Shown here: piece by piece, positions 19,318 through 30,010 of the stretch
How the letters are laid out: the number at the start of each line of letters is the position of its first letter
Position numbering within the stretch: position 1 is the first letter of the stretch
Assembly (NCBI RefSeq): GCF_023349125.1
Contig: NZ_JAKIKT010000002.1
Location: 682,001 to 746,000, forward strand
Reading direction: 5' to 3'
Source: Shewanella corallii
GTDB lineage: Bacteria > Pseudomonadota > Gammaproteobacteria > Enterobacterales > Shewanellaceae
DNA: 64,000 nucleotides
Notes under the pieces: model-generated
The model's database searches: none
What the model saw: only the letters and a program-made list of their open reading frames with translations
Told to the model about the DNA's origin: nothing
Program-made: the position numbers and the translations under genes

Positions 19318-19430
19318 GGCCGATAGTATTAGTCGGCCACATTGGGAGCCTATCCCAATGGTGAAAATCTTCCCTCGTACTGAGTCCAGTCACGCCCGCC
19401 GCCAAATTGGGTCAGTGACTATTTCGTCAC
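19318..19430 (+). other. Leader with three short hairpins upstream of the chemoreceptor gene
   Basis: Three stems lie in series: GGCCGA/TCGGCC (19318-19338), ATTGGGA/TCCCAAT (19341-19359) and GTGAC/GTCAC (19415-19430). They sit 80-190 bp before the chemoreceptor start. None has a T-tract. They could be part of a structured 5' untranslated region or the apaH 3' end. Confidence 0.4.
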
Positions 19431-19507
19431 GGATGTCGAAATTTCCGGTACCGCAGGGCGCAATGCATTTTCATTTGGGTAGAACAGAATAAGAACCGGA
19501 GTAACCT

Positions 19508-21532
19508 ATGAAAATCAATATGACGACCAGGGTCATTGGTGGTTTCAGTATTGTCACCCTGTTGCTGGTTGTACTGGGAGGAGACTCCCTGCTCACCCAA
19601 AATAACCTCAAGCACACTACCTCCAGCCTTAAAGAGATCAGCATGCCCTCGCTGATCACGACCAACCAGATTGCCGCCAATCTCGCAAGCCAGCAAAGAG
19701 TACTGTTAAGCCTCTATCACAGTCAGGCTTCTGCTGATATTCCTGCCCAGGCAGAGCAGCGCAATCAGCAACATCAGACTATTGAGGAGCAGCTGAGCAA
19801 ACTGCAGCGCCTGCTGGCACAACAGTCTAAAATCAGCGCTCAGTTGCAGCGACTTTCACAGGGCTACACAGACTTCAGTGAGCGGGCTCAGAAGCTTATT
19901 CAGGATCATCAGGCCTCACTCAAGCTTAAAGAACAGCTGAATACCCGTCGTGACGACCTTGAGTATGAGCTGGATGATGTCACTTCCAATCTGCTGGATA
20001 TCATAGATCTGGAAACCAGCAGCGATGATGCCGAACGCCGCATTGCAGCCTCAGCCGTGGCTGTAGACAACAACCTCACCACAGTAGTCAGCACCCTGTA
20101 CGAATTGGTCGCCGCCAAGGACAGGGAAAAGTACGACCTTATCGTCAATGACCTCAACTATCTGACCAGTGATATTGAAAGCAAGCTCAGCTATCTGCTG
20201 CGTCACGGCGAAACCATGAGCAAACTGTCAACGTCGCTTTCAGATATCGACGCAGGACTTAAAAGCGTATTGCAAACCATCAATAGTCAGGATGGCTTGA
20301 TTCAGGACAAAGCCAGACAGTTAACCAATCAAGAGCAAGCAACGGCAGATCTCAGACAAATTGAAACCGAAGCTGCCAATATCGAAGCGCTGATGACCAC
20401 CATCAGTGCCGAGATTGAGACCTCTACCGATAAATTAAGTGCCGAAGCGATCAGCTCTATCGAACGGGGAAGTGTCCAGACACTGATACTGATGCTGATT
20501 GCTGTTGTGGCCGCAGTCGTTGTGAGCATGGCGGTCATTGGCCCACTTCGCCGCTCTCTGTCCAAGGTAAATCATGCTCTGGATGTCCTGGCCGGCGGTA
20601 ATCTTACCCATAAGCTCGACGATTCAGGTCATGATGAATTCGGTGAGCTGGCTCGAAACTGTAATCGTCTGATAGACAGTCTGCGCGGCCTGATCCAGGG
20701 AATTCTTGACCGCTCCACTCAGCTGGCTGCGGCGGCAGAGGAAACCTCAGCCATCACCACCCAGACAGAGGCGGGAATTCAGGATCAGAGAAGTCAGGTT
20801 AATCTGATTGCTCAGGCCACCACAGAGCTGAATGCCCGTTCCCATGATGTGGCACAAAGTGCAACGTCCGCCCTTGAACAGGTCGAAAAGGCAGATGCCG
20901 AAGCTCAGCACATGCAAACCATCGCCGACGAAAACAAGCAGATTATTCAGCACCTGGCTGATGAGGTTGCCAAAGCCGGACAGGTCATCAATAAGGTTCA
21001 TGCGGACAGCGCGTCTATCAGCACCATCCTGGATGTTATCCGTGGTATCGCTGACCAGACCAACCTGTTGGCTTTGAATGCCGCCATTGAGGCTGCCAGA
21101 GCCGGTGAACAGGGGCGTGGCTTCGCCGTGGTAGCAGATGAAGTGCGTAGCCTGGCATCACGAACTCAGGACTCCACTCAGGAGATCCATCAGATGATCG
21201 AAATTCTGCAAAAAGGTACTCAGGAAGCTGTGGCTGTGATGGAAAATGGCCGTGCCCAGGCTCAGGCCTGTGTTGAGAAAACAGAGCAAGCCAATGAGGC
21301 TCTGACCGCCATCAGCGACTCAGTCCACAGGGCATTTGATGCAGGTAATCAAATTACCCATGCTGCCAACGAACAGAGCCAGCTCAGTCAGGATGTGTCC
21401 GTTAAACTGGACCACATTGCCGCTATCTCAGAAGAGAGTGCAACCGGTGCAGAGCAGACAGCTATTTCAAGTGCTGAAGTGGCCAAACTGGCAGAAGAAC
21501 TGCAAAGTTCAGTCAGGGAGTTCAGGGTCTAA
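19508..21532 (+). CDS. Methyl-accepting chemotaxis protein
   Basis: A 674-residue transmembrane chemoreceptor. TM1 is at about residues 8-25, then a large alpha-helical periplasmic domain rich in Gln/Ser/Leu (about 26-322), TM2 at about 323-343, a HAMP linker, and the cytoplasmic signalling rod. The hairpin tip (about 511-547), with [21 protein letters not shown] and [12 protein letters not shown], contacts CheA and CheW. The helical sensor gives no ligand clue. No C-terminal CheR-binding pentapeptide is seen; it ends SSVREFRV. Single-gene unit with its own terminator. Confidence 0.96.
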   Translation: MKINMTTRVIGGFSIVTLLLVVLGGDSLLTQNNLKHTTSSLKEISMPSLITTNQIAANLASQQRVLLSLYHSQASADIPAQAEQRNQQHQTIEEQLSKLQRLLAQQSKISAQLQRLSQGYTDFSERAQKLIQDHQASLKLKEQLNTRRDDLEYELDDVTSNLLDIIDLETSSDDAERRIAASAVAVDNNLTTVVSTLYELVAAKDREKYDLIVNDLNYLTSDIESKLSYLLRHGETMSKLSTSLSDIDAGLKSVLQTINSQDGLIQDKARQLTNQEQATADLRQIETEAANIEALMTTISAEIETSTDKLSAEAISSIERGSVQTLILMLIAVVAAVVVSMAVIGPLRRSLSKVNHALDVLAGGNLTHKLDDSGHDEFGELARNCNRLIDSLRGLIQGILDRSTQLAAAAEETSAITTQTEAGIQDQRSQVNLIAQATTELNARSHDVAQSATSALEQVEKADAEAQHMQTIADENKQIIQHLADEVAKAGQVINKVHADSASISTILDVIRGIADQTNLLALNAAIEAARAGEQGRGFAVVADEVRSLASRTQDSTQEIHQMIEILQKGTQEAVAVMENGRAQAQACVEKTEQANEALTAISDSVHRAFDAGNQITHAANEQSQLSQDVSVKLDHIAAISEESATGAEQTAISSAEVAKLAEELQSSVREFRV

Positions 21533-21560
21533 TCCCAGCCACTCTCCAAAACCCAGGCAT

Positions 21561-21592
21561 AAAAATACCGGACATCAAGTCCGGTATTTTTG
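21561..21592. terminator. Bidirectional terminator between the chemoreceptor and DUF3718 genes
   Basis: AAAAATACCGGAC (21561-21573) and GTCCGGTATTTTT (21579-21591) form a 13-bp stem with A- and T-tracts on both sides, between convergent genes. Confidence 0.9.
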
Positions 21593-21610
21593 TATCTACC
21601 TATAGGAGAA

Positions 21611-21994
21611 TCAGCCACCGATACGTTCTTTTACCGCAGCTGCAATAGGGCTGGCACCGTGCCCCTGGGACTCTGCCCAGGCACCCACTGTCATGCCATC
21701 TGCTTCAGGCTTTTTCAGTTTGGAAGATGGCAGGCGAGATACAATAAACTCTCCCGACTCGTTGGCACCGGAAACCATGGCGAAACGCACCAGGCTATGA
21801 CCATCGCACTTAATGCCATCATAGACTTGCCGTAACTTCATCCGGCTTTCTTTCAGCTTTTTACGCAGCAGGTTTCTGTCGTCTGACTTCACATATTCGC
21901 AGATATTAGCCACCAACATATCGCTGGCGGCTGCCTCTTTGGCCATTCCCCCGGCCACCAACAGAGCTGCCACTGCCACAGGCAATATACGCAT
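21611..21994 (-). CDS. DUF3718 family exported protein
   Basis: A 127-residue secreted protein. Residues 1-23 form a signal peptide ending AAA|SD. The mature part has ICEYVKSDDRNLLRKKLKESRMKLRQVYDGIKCDGHSLVRFA, with two Cys that could pair. This looks like DUF3718, a family seen mainly in Shewanella and relatives and of unknown function. AAGGAGAATC precedes the start. folA lies upstream in the same direction, separated by a GCCGGGC/GCCCGG palindrome. Confidence 0.85.
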   Translation of the reverse strand: MRILPVAVAALLVAGGMAKEAAASDMLVANICEYVKSDDRNLLRKKLKESRMKLRQVYDGIKCDGHSLVRFAMVSGANESGEFIVSRLPSSKLKKPEADGMTVGAWAESQGHGASPIAAAVKERIGG

Positions 21995-22025
21995 CTGATT
22001 CTCCTTGTTTCTTGTTATATAAATA

Positions 22026-22042
22026 AACCGGGCATGCCCGGC
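22026..22042 (-). terminator. Palindrome downstream of folA, possible terminator
   Basis: GCCGGGCATGCCCGG read on the minus strand, followed by TTTATTTAT. The loop is minimal, so the call is tentative. Confidence 0.45.
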
Positions 22043-22145
22043 TTATTTGTCGTGTTAATTCACGGATAAATGCCGTGTACAGACACCCGCCTCCCATGAC
22101 GATGCCACAACTGTACAGAGCTTTATCGGCGAATCGCGCCAAAAA

Positions 22146-22628
22146 TTAACACTTTCTTATCAATTTTACAAAGCGATAGCCTAACCCTTTGTCACTGGTG
22201 CCTTTTCCCAGCTCTGTTTCATCCCACTCATTCGGGTTCCATTGGGGGAAATGAGTGTCGCCATCAACATCGAGCTCTATCTCAGTGAGATAGAGAATAT
22301 CGGCCACGGGTAACAGCTCCCCATAAAGTTGTCCGCCCCCTATCACCATCAACTCATCGCATTGGCCTGCGGCCTGTTTCGCAGTCTCAAAGGAGGTCAC
22401 ACAGGTGACGCCTTCAATCTGCAGATCCGGATTGCGGCTGATAACGATATTCTGCCGTCCCGGTAAAGGACGCCCAATGGACTCAAACGTTTTACGACCC
22501 ATCACCACAGGTTTACCCATGGTGACCGCCTTGAAGTGTTTCAGGTCGTCCGGTAGATGCCATGGCATCTGATTGTCTTTGCCGATAACACGGTTGTGAG
22601 CCATAGCGGCAATCATGGCTATCTTCAT
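22146..22628 (-). CDS. folA: Dihydrofolate reductase
   Basis: A 160-residue dihydrofolate reductase, which makes tetrahydrofolate with NADPH and is the target of trimethoprim. Motifs are IAAMAHNRVIGKDNQMPWHLPDDLKHFK, with the substrate-contacting acidic residue in PDDL, then VMGRKTFESIGRPLPGR and VIGGGQLYGELL. I start at the ATG at 22628 after AAGGAACTGAA; the longer frame to 22670 has no binding site. Length matches the bacterial family (about 160 residues). Confidence 0.97.
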   Translation of the reverse strand: MKIAMIAAMAHNRVIGKDNQMPWHLPDDLKHFKAVTMGKPVVMGRKTFESIGRPLPGRQNIVISRNPDLQIEGVTCVTSFETAKQAAGQCDELMVIGGGQLYGELLPVADILYLTEIELDVDGDTHFPQWNPNEWDETELGKGTSDKGLGYRFVKLIRKC

Positions 22629-22703
22629 TTCAGTTCCTTGATGGGGGAAAGCGTGGGCGCAGGTTAGCAAATTCCCTCAGTTTTTTGCACCGCCAAAGTA
22701 AAC

Positions 22704-22734
22704 AAAAAGGGCAATGTCAGTGACATTGCCCTTT
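22704..22734 (-). terminator. Rho-independent terminator of the rplU-rpmA-obgE operon
   Basis: On the minus strand AAAGGGCAATGTC and GACATTGCCCTTT form a 13-bp stem with a 3-nt loop, followed by TTTG, just after obgE. Confidence 0.88.
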
Positions 22735-22750
22735 AATACTCAAATGATTA

Positions 22751-23980
<1,230 letters not shown>

Positions 23981-24026
23981 TCACAGTCTGTACTCTACAA
24001 TGGCAGAATACAGTAACCAGACAAAA

Positions 24027-24053
24027 CAAAAGCCCCACCAATGGCGGGGCTTC
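24027..24053 (-). terminator. Terminator-like hairpin between rpmA and obgE
   Basis: On the minus strand GAAGCCCCGCCA and TGGTGGGGCTTTTG form a stem ending in a T-tract. It would lower obgE expression relative to the two ribosomal protein genes. Confidence 0.8.
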
Positions 24054-24076
24054 AGGATTCGATTTAAGGTCGAAGA

Positions 24077-24334
<258 letters not shown>

Positions 24335-24346
24335 TTAGACTCCTAA

Positions 24347-24658
24347 TTAAGCGTTGATAGCAGTGATTTTAACTTCGGTGAACCACTGACGGTGGCCCAT
24401 CTTCTTTTCGTGGTGCTTACGACGGTTGAACTTCTGGATAGTTACTTTCTCGCCGCGACCATGGCTGATTACTTCGGCAACAACTTTGCCAGCTTCAACC
24501 AGTGGAGCACCAACTTTCACGTTTTCGCCATCAGCAACCAACAGAACCTGATCGAACTCGATGGTTTCACCGGTAGCTACTTCAATTTTTTCCAGACGCA
24601 GAGTGTGGCCTACAGACACACGGTGCTGCTTACCACCACTTTGAAAAACAGCGTACAT
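24347..24658 (-). CDS. rplU: 50S ribosomal protein L21
   Basis: A 103-residue L21 that binds 23S rRNA and contacts L20. [24 protein letters not shown] and [23 protein letters not shown] are characteristic. GGAGTAAAATAGCT precedes the start. First gene of rplU-rpmA-obgE, with a promoter at 24747-24775 and divergent from ispB. Confidence 0.98.
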   Translation of the reverse strand: MYAVFQSGGKQHRVSVGHTLRLEKIEVATGETIEFDQVLLVADGENVKVGAPLVEAGKVVAEVISHGRGEKVTIQKFNRRKHHEKKMGHRQWFTEVKITAINA

Positions 24659-24746
24659 AGCTATTTTACTCCAAACATTTGACGTACTGGCCAGCCGTAC
24701 AGGCAGGGGGCAGTCGCCATAAAAACTTTATTGACAATGGGCGCGG

Positions 24747-24775
24747 AGTTTACGCGAAGAACGCACCTCAGGCAA
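24747..24775 (-). promoter_or_regulatory. Sigma-70 promoter of rplU-rpmA-obgE
   Basis: On the minus strand: -35 TTGCCT (24775-24770), 17-bp spacer, -10 TAAACT (24752-24747). The leader to rplU would be about 80 nt. Confidence 0.6.
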
Positions 24776-24936
24776 CCCTTTTTACTCAAAGATTAAAAAA
24801 AGATCGCATCCAGCAGCACAAAGCCTCAGCAGGTGCTGGCCTGGGGGATTAATTTCGGTAAAATCTGCGATATCATAGCACTTTCGCCGAAATTCGGGCA
24901 GCATTCCGTGGCCCTTCAGTAAACCAGAGTCTTTAT

Positions 24937-25908
24937 ATGGATTTAAATGCCATCCGCCAATTGGCGGACGCCGACATGCAAGCGGTCAATCAGCTGATCT
25001 ACAAGCAACTCGAATCTGATGTTGCCCTTATTAATCAGTTGGGGTTCTACATTATTAATGGTGGCGGCAAGCGATTGCGCCCTCTGCTGACTGTACTGGC
25101 AGCCCGCGCTATCCAATATGAGGGCGAAGCTCATCTGAAGCTTGCTGCGATTGTGGAGTTCATTCACACAGCCTCCTTGCTGCACGACGATGTGGTTGAC
25201 GAGTCCACCATGCGCCGCGGCCGTGAAACTGCCAACGCCATGTTTGGCAACAGCGCCAGCGTACTGGTAGGTGACTTCCTTTATACCCGTTCTTTCCAGA
25301 TGATGACCGAACTGGAGAATATGAAGGTACTGACAGTACTGGCTGATGCCACCAACGTACTGGCAGAAGGGGAAGTACTGCAGTTGATGAACTGCAACGA
25401 TCCCAATACTACAGAAGAAAGCTATATGCGGGTTATTTACTGCAAGACTGCCAAGCTTTTCGAAGCAGCCACCAAACTGGCTGCCGTGGTAGCCGGTGCT
25501 GAGAGCTCATGGGAAGCGGCGCTGGGTGAATACGGTAAGTATCTGGGCACAGCTTTCCAATTGACTGATGACCTGCTCGACTACACCGCCGATGCCGAAG
25601 AGCTGGGTAAGAATATTGGTGATGACCTTGCCGAAGGTAAACCAACCCTGCCGCTGATCTATGCGATTGCCCACGGTAATGATCAAGAGAAGGCGATGAT
25701 TCGTAATGCCATCGAACAAGGTGATGGCACCAATGATATCGACGCTATTATCCATGCACTGAACCACTGTGGCGCGCTGGACTATACCCATCAGCGTGCG
25801 GTGGAAGAGTCTGATAAAGCTATCGCCGCCCTGGCTCCTTTGCCTGATACCGACTTCAAAAAGGCGCTTATCTCTCTGGCCAAGCTGGCTGTTGCCCGCA
25901 ATCACTAA
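24937..25908 (+). CDS. ispB: Octaprenyl diphosphate synthase
   Basis: A 323-residue trans-prenyltransferase that extends farnesyl diphosphate with isopentenyl units to the C40 chain of ubiquinone and menaquinone. The first Asp-rich motif is in LLHDDVVDEST and the second is LTDDLLDYTAD. GGGKRLRPLL near the N-terminus binds isopentenyl diphosphate. Divergent to rplU, as in most gammaproteobacteria. The ribosome binding site is weak (CAGAG, 8 nt before the ATG). The exact chain length is inferred from family placement. Confidence 0.96.
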   Translation: MDLNAIRQLADADMQAVNQLIYKQLESDVALINQLGFYIINGGGKRLRPLLTVLAARAIQYEGEAHLKLAAIVEFIHTASLLHDDVVDESTMRRGRETANAMFGNSASVLVGDFLYTRSFQMMTELENMKVLTVLADATNVLAEGEVLQLMNCNDPNTTEESYMRVIYCKTAKLFEAATKLAAVVAGAESSWEAALGEYGKYLGTAFQLTDDLLDYTADAEELGKNIGDDLAEGKPTLPLIYAIAHGNDQEKAMIRNAIEQGDGTNDIDAIIHALNHCGALDYTHQRAVEESDKAIAALAPLPDTDFKKALISLAKLAVARNH

Positions 25909-25923
25909 TAGCCAAACTCCTGC

Positions 25924-25950
25924 AAAATGCCGCCATAGTGCGGCATTTTT
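25924..25950 (+). terminator. Rho-independent terminator of ispB
   Basis: AAAATGCCGC and GCGGCATTTTT pair around CATAGT. Confidence 0.9.
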
Positions 25951-26051
25951 CGTTATAAAGAATGGCTATCTATCTCAGCCACCACCTTCTCATGGCAATT
26001 GACAACTGATAAGCTCTCAAAAAGATAATTACAAAGTGGTAGGAGATTAAG

Positions 26052-26600
26052 TTGAAAGACTTACAAGCCAACCGCTCAGTCCATGGCTTTACACTGATTG
26101 AGCTTGTGGTGGTTATTATCATTCTGGGAATTTTAGCCGTCGCTGCAGCCCCCAAATTTATCAATCTGCAATCCGATGCTTTGGCCTCCACAGTCAAGGC
26201 TACCGGCGGCGCGTTTAAATCCGCAGTGAATCTCGCCCACGCGGGCTGGATAGCCAAAGGTGCCTCAGGCCCATTGGAAGACTTTCCTCTATACCACGAT
26301 GCACCTGATCGCTCGGGTACCATAGATATCAACGCCAATGGCTGGCCTGCCCAACATTATCTGGGCCCTCAGGAACCCGATCCCAATCTGAATAATGTTG
26401 AAGATTGTGTCTCTGTCTGGCAAATACTGTTTGCCTATGGTGAGCCTACAGTTTCCCGGGCTGGCGTCGACCCGGATGCGGATTACAGGGCAAGCTATAT
26501 CTCACCGGCTCAGTGCGACTATGTCCTCAGTGAAGATCCCGGCTACAAGATCTATTACAACGCCAACACAGGCCAGGTCACGACCACGATTCCCAACTGA
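26052..26600 (+). CDS. Type IV prepilin-like protein 1 (MSHA-type)
   Basis: A 182-residue prepilin. After a 14-residue leader comes [20 protein letters not shown], the cleavage and methylation site and hydrophobic helix of type IV pilins, with Glu5 of the mature protein present. [11 protein letters not shown] follows, as in MSHA pilins. Two late Cys (EDCVSVW and AQCDYVL) could form the C-terminal disulfide loop. The start is a TTG at 26052 with AGGAG 6 nt upstream. It is clearly paralogous to the gene at 27488 (shared GWP.., DCVS.W..LFA..EPTVS.AG). No assembly genes are nearby, so it must use machinery encoded elsewhere. Confidence 0.9.
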   Translation: MKDLQANRSVHGFTLIELVVVIIILGILAVAAAPKFINLQSDALASTVKATGGAFKSAVNLAHAGWIAKGASGPLEDFPLYHDAPDRSGTIDINANGWPAQHYLGPQEPDPNLNNVEDCVSVWQILFAYGEPTVSRAGVDPDADYRASYISPAQCDYVLSEDPGYKIYYNANTGQVTTTIPN

Positions 26601-26606
26601 TTCAAC

Positions 26607-26639
26607 AAAAACGCCGCATTCAAGATGCGGCGTTTTTTA
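26607..26639. terminator. Bidirectional terminator between prepilin 1 and ung
   Basis: AAAAACGCCGCAT and ATGCGGCGTTTTTT pair around TCAAG, between convergent genes. Confidence 0.9.
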
Positions 26640-26657
26640 TGGGCAAGAGAAAAACAA

Positions 26658-27326
26658 CTACACCTGCCAATCGATTAGAGACTCACCCCTGTCACTCAAC
26701 AGCTGATTCACCCTGGAGAAGTGTCCGCAACCAAAGAATCCGCGATAAGCAGACAAAGGCGAAGGGTGAGGACCGGAAATCACATGATGCTGTGATGCAG
26801 TAATCACCTTCCCCTTCTTGATGGCATGACTGCCCCAAAGCACAAAGATAATTGGCTGAGTTTGTTCATTCAGCAATTTCATCACCTCCGTAGTAAAGAT
26901 TTCCCAGCCCGATTTTGCATGGGAATGGGCCTTGCCCTGCTCAACCGTCAATACGGTATTAAGCATCAAAACCCCCTGCTTTGCCCAGGACTCCAGATAG
27001 CCATGGTCAGGAATAGTGAAACCAGGAATATCAGTCGCCAGCTCTTTATACATGTTGACCAGAGAAGGTGGCGTTTTTATTCCCGGTTTAACCGAAAAAC
27101 AAAGGCCGTGGGCCTGCCCCGGACCGTGGTAAGGGTCCTGGCCAAGAATAACCACCTTCACCTTATCCAGAGGCGTTAATTCGAAAGCGCTGTAGACCTC
27201 CTCTGCAGGAGGAAAGACAGCTTTTCCTGATGCGCGCTCAGCATCAACAAAGGCTTGCAAGGCTTTAAAGTAATCCTGTGATTCCTGGGACTTAATAAAA
27301 TCCGGCCAGCCGGCGGGCAAACTCAT
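26658..27326 (-). CDS. ung: Uracil-DNA glycosylase
   Basis: A 222-residue family-1 uracil-DNA glycosylase, which removes uracil from DNA to start base-excision repair. The water-activating motif is [18 protein letters not shown], and the minor-groove Leu loop is [17 protein letters not shown]. The ATG at 27326 follows AGGAAGTTGTT and gives [10 protein letters not shown]; the longer frame to 27359 is not needed. It lies antisense between two paralogous prepilin genes. Confidence 0.97.
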   Translation of the reverse strand: MSLPAGWPDFIKSQESQDYFKALQAFVDAERASGKAVFPPAEEVYSAFELTPLDKVKVVILGQDPYHGPGQAHGLCFSVKPGIKTPPSLVNMYKELATDIPGFTIPDHGYLESWAKQGVLMLNTVLTVEQGKAHSHAKSGWEIFTTEVMKLLNEQTQPIIFVLWGSHAIKKGKVITASQHHVISGPHPSPLSAYRGFFGCGHFSRVNQLLSDRGESLIDWQV

Positions 27327-27487
27327 AACAACTTCCTGGGTAGTATAATTCGGCGACAAGATTAAAACCCCCGCCTGCCGGTGGCAAGCAGGAGGTGAGT
27401 TTTTACACAGACGTGATCAGTGTTCTGGAACGACTTTTTGCCACGTGCTATCTTGTCGCGCTTTTTCAAGAGATCAGGCCTTACTCA

Positions 27488-28099
27488 ATGAAGAAAACCC
27501 ATATTTACCGCCAAACTCACACCCGTGCACAGGGGTTTACCCTTATTGAACTGGTGGTAGTCATCATTATTCTTGGGATTTTGGCGGTTGTCGCGGCCCC
27601 TAAAATGCTCAACCTGCAGGATGATGCCAATATCGCCTCGGTTCAGGGCACGGCGGGCGCATTCAAGGCAGGGGTAAACCTAGCCAGAGCTGTCTATCTG
27701 GTTAAAGATGGCGATGGGGAAGCTGAAGATCTGCCTGTATTTATTGGTACCCAGAACAACAATCCTGCCTATCCCTATGAAAAACCCGGCCATCTGGACT
27801 TCAACAAATATGGCTGGCCGGTACAGAACTATATGTATGAAGACACCACTATCGTTCAGCTGGACAATGCTGCCGATTGCGTCTCTCTCTGGCATACACT
27901 GTTTGCCAACGAAGAGCCCACTGTCTCAGAGGCGGGACAGGATGAGGTGACAGACTATATCGCCCACTATACTCGCCAGACAGGTTCAACTGAGGCCAGT
28001 CAAGAGTGCCGCTATGACCTGCGCAGAGAGCCTAAGCTCTCTATCAGCTATAACGCCATTACCGGTCAGGTCAGCACAGACACAGATCTGAGCTCATAA
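27488..28099 (+). CDS. Type IV prepilin-like protein 2 (MSHA-type)
   Basis: A 203-residue prepilin with a 20-residue basic leader, then [25 protein letters not shown]. The body aligns with prepilin 1 (26052) through [45 protein letters not shown] and [12 protein letters not shown]. Cys pairs DCVSLW and QECRYDL fit a disulfide loop. The start at 27488 was chosen because the leader is basic and short; the ORF extends upstream to 27395 without support. It is probably a minor or alternative pilin, or a pseudopilin; partner genes are absent here. Confidence 0.88.
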   Translation: MKKTHIYRQTHTRAQGFTLIELVVVIIILGILAVVAAPKMLNLQDDANIASVQGTAGAFKAGVNLARAVYLVKDGDGEAEDLPVFIGTQNNNPAYPYEKPGHLDFNKYGWPVQNYMYEDTTIVQLDNAADCVSLWHTLFANEEPTVSEAGQDEVTDYIAHYTRQTGSTEASQECRYDLRREPKLSISYNAITGQVSTDTDLSS

Positions 28100-28110
28100 A
28101 TACTGAACTG

Positions 28111-28881
28111 TCAGAAGTACAGCGGGGTCTCGCTGCTGCGATACAAACGCTCAGGGCGATAACGCCAGACATGGTCAATGAGGTCTTCATTCATACAGGT
28201 ACGCGGCGTACCACTCGCCGCTACTCTGCCCTGACTCAACACCACCAGCTCATCACAATACTGGCAGGCCTGATTCAAATCATGCAGCACGCTGACGATG
28301 GTGTACTCCTGCTCCCTTGCCAGCTCCTTCAGCAGCGACAACACCCTGTGCTGCTGTGCCAGATCCAGGGCTGAGGTAGGTTCATCCAACAAGAGCACCG
28401 GCGGCTGTTCACTTTGAGCCAGCTGCACCAAAACCCGGGCCAGATGCAGCCTTTGTTTTTCACCACCGGACAGCTCAGGGTAAAGGCTATCCCGTAGATG
28501 CATGATATCCAATCGCTCCAGCCAATGGGTAACCAGTGCATCTCCCTGCTGCTGGCTCAGAGTCAGCGGATAGAGACCCATGGCCACCACATCTTTAGCC
28601 TTAAACGCAAAACCCAGTCCGGAATGCTGGGGCAGTACCGCCAGCTCTCTGGCCAGCTTAACCTGAGACCAGTCGCTCAAGGGTTTGCCACGAAAACTTA
28701 TACTGCCGATATCGGGCTTATGGTCCTGGCTCAGACATTTGAGCAAACTGGATTTACCCGCGCCATTGGGGCCTAACAGCGCGGTAAATTTCCCCTGTGT
28801 CAGCTCAAGATCGATATCAGACAATATCTGCTTACCGCCGCGACTCAGATTCAGGCCTGACAGAGATAATACGCTTTCCAT
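28111..28881 (-). CDS. hmuV: Heme ABC transporter ATP-binding protein
   Basis: A 256-residue ABC ATPase with Walker A GPNGAGKSSLLKCL, signature LSGGEKQRLHLARVL, Walker B PVLLLDEPTSALD and the switch His in VLHDLNQA. It powers heme import across the inner membrane with HmuU. The start follows GGGAGGAGAATCTT. It is the last gene of tonB-exbB-exbD-hmuT-hmuU-hmuV. The substrate is inferred from the linked heme receptor, HutX and HutZ. Confidence 0.95.
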   Translation of the reverse strand: MESVLSLSGLNLSRGGKQILSDIDLELTQGKFTALLGPNGAGKSSLLKCLSQDHKPDIGSISFRGKPLSDWSQVKLARELAVLPQHSGLGFAFKAKDVVAMGLYPLTLSQQQGDALVTHWLERLDIMHLRDSLYPELSGGEKQRLHLARVLVQLAQSEQPPVLLLDEPTSALDLAQQHRVLSLLKELAREQEYTIVSVLHDLNQACQYCDELVVLSQGRVAASGTPRTCMNEDLIDHVWRYRPERLYRSSETPLYF

Positions 28882-28903
28882 AAGATTCTCCTCCCAAGCC
28901 GGC

Positions 28904-29950
28904 TTAAAACAGTCGCTGACGTTGCTTTAACAGCAAATAGATAAAGAAGGGTGCACCAAGCAGGGCTGTCAGCAAACCAACAGGAACTTCAGAAGGTGGC
29001 ATCAGAGTCCGGGCACCCACATCAGCAATCAACAGCAATACCGCACCGAGCAAGGCGCTCAGGGGCAACAATAATCTGTGGTCCGGCCCCACCATCATGC
29101 GCACTATATGGGGCACCACCAGACCGATAAAGCCTATTATTCCGGTACCGGCAACCGCAATCCCAACGCCTAGAGCGCACAGAAAAATCATCCTGTATTT
29201 AAGTCGCTCCACATCCACCCCCAAATGCCTTGCTTCGGCTTCGCCAAGCAAGAGTGCATTCAAGGCTTTGGCACTGCGATGAAACTGCCATGAGATCACC
29301 ACCAAAGCGGCCGCAGACAACCACACAAAATGCCATTTTGCCCCGGCAATAGAGCCCATCTGCCAAAGGCTTAAGTCCCTCAGCGCCATATCATTGGCGA
29401 TATAGGTCAGTACCCCGATACCAGCGCCAAACAATGCCGCTACTGCAACACCGGCCAGCAACAGCATCACCACTGAGGTACCACTGCTGCTTGTCGCGAC
29501 CCTGTATACCAGTAAGGTGGTTGCCAACCCTCCAAGGAAAGCACCTATGGCTACCGCGTATTCTGGCGCACCAGCAAACAACACAATAAAAATTGCTGCA
29601 CCAAACGCTGCTCCCGCAGACACACCAATGATCCCGGGATCAGCCAGAGGGTTACGAAACAGGCCCTGCATGACAGCGCCGCACTGAGCGAGCGTTGCCC
29701 CCACACACAACGCCAACAAGGTTCTGGGTAATCGCACATTATTGATAATCAACTGCTCGTGAGGTGCCAGTGTGCCGGGATCCCATGCGGTGACCGTGTT
29801 CACCAAACCTATCACCAGTCCCTTCAGGCTGTTGATAAAGCCGATGGCTAAAGGGCCTGTACTGATGGACAGGCCACAGGTCAGCAGCAGCGCAAGTAAC
29901 CCCAGATTTCGCAGCGAGGAATAGCTGTTAATTGAAGAATGAAACGACAT
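28904..29950 (-). CDS. hmuU: Heme ABC transporter permease
   Basis: A 348-residue BtuC/FecCD-type permease with about ten membrane helices. Family blocks are RLPRTLLALCVGATLAQCGAVMQ near the N-terminus, NPLADPGIIGVSAGAA, and GFIGLVVPHIVRMMVGPDHR, the loop that contacts the ATPase. It forms a homodimer with HmuV to import heme delivered by HmuT. Between hmuT and hmuV in the operon. Confidence 0.95.
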   Translation of the reverse strand: MSFHSSINSYSSLRNLGLLALLLTCGLSISTGPLAIGFINSLKGLVIGLVNTVTAWDPGTLAPHEQLIINNVRLPRTLLALCVGATLAQCGAVMQGLFRNPLADPGIIGVSAGAAFGAAIFIVLFAGAPEYAVAIGAFLGGLATTLLVYRVATSSSGTSVVMLLLAGVAVAALFGAGIGVLTYIANDMALRDLSLWQMGSIAGAKWHFVWLSAAALVVISWQFHRSAKALNALLLGEAEARHLGVDVERLKYRMIFLCALGVGIAVAGTGIIGFIGLVVPHIVRMMVGPDHRLLLPLSALLGAVLLLIADVGARTLMPPSEVPVGLLTALLGAPFFIYLLLKQRQRLF

Positions 29951-30010
29951 AACTTCTCTTTCTGCATCTCTTTCTGCACTGAGGCAGCGTGATGGCGTTT
30001 GGTAACGGAT

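Noticed and set aside
19318..19430. Cyclic di-GMP (GEMM) riboswitch before the chemoreceptor gene
   Set aside because: The conserved GEMM core sequences are not present; only simple stems are seen.
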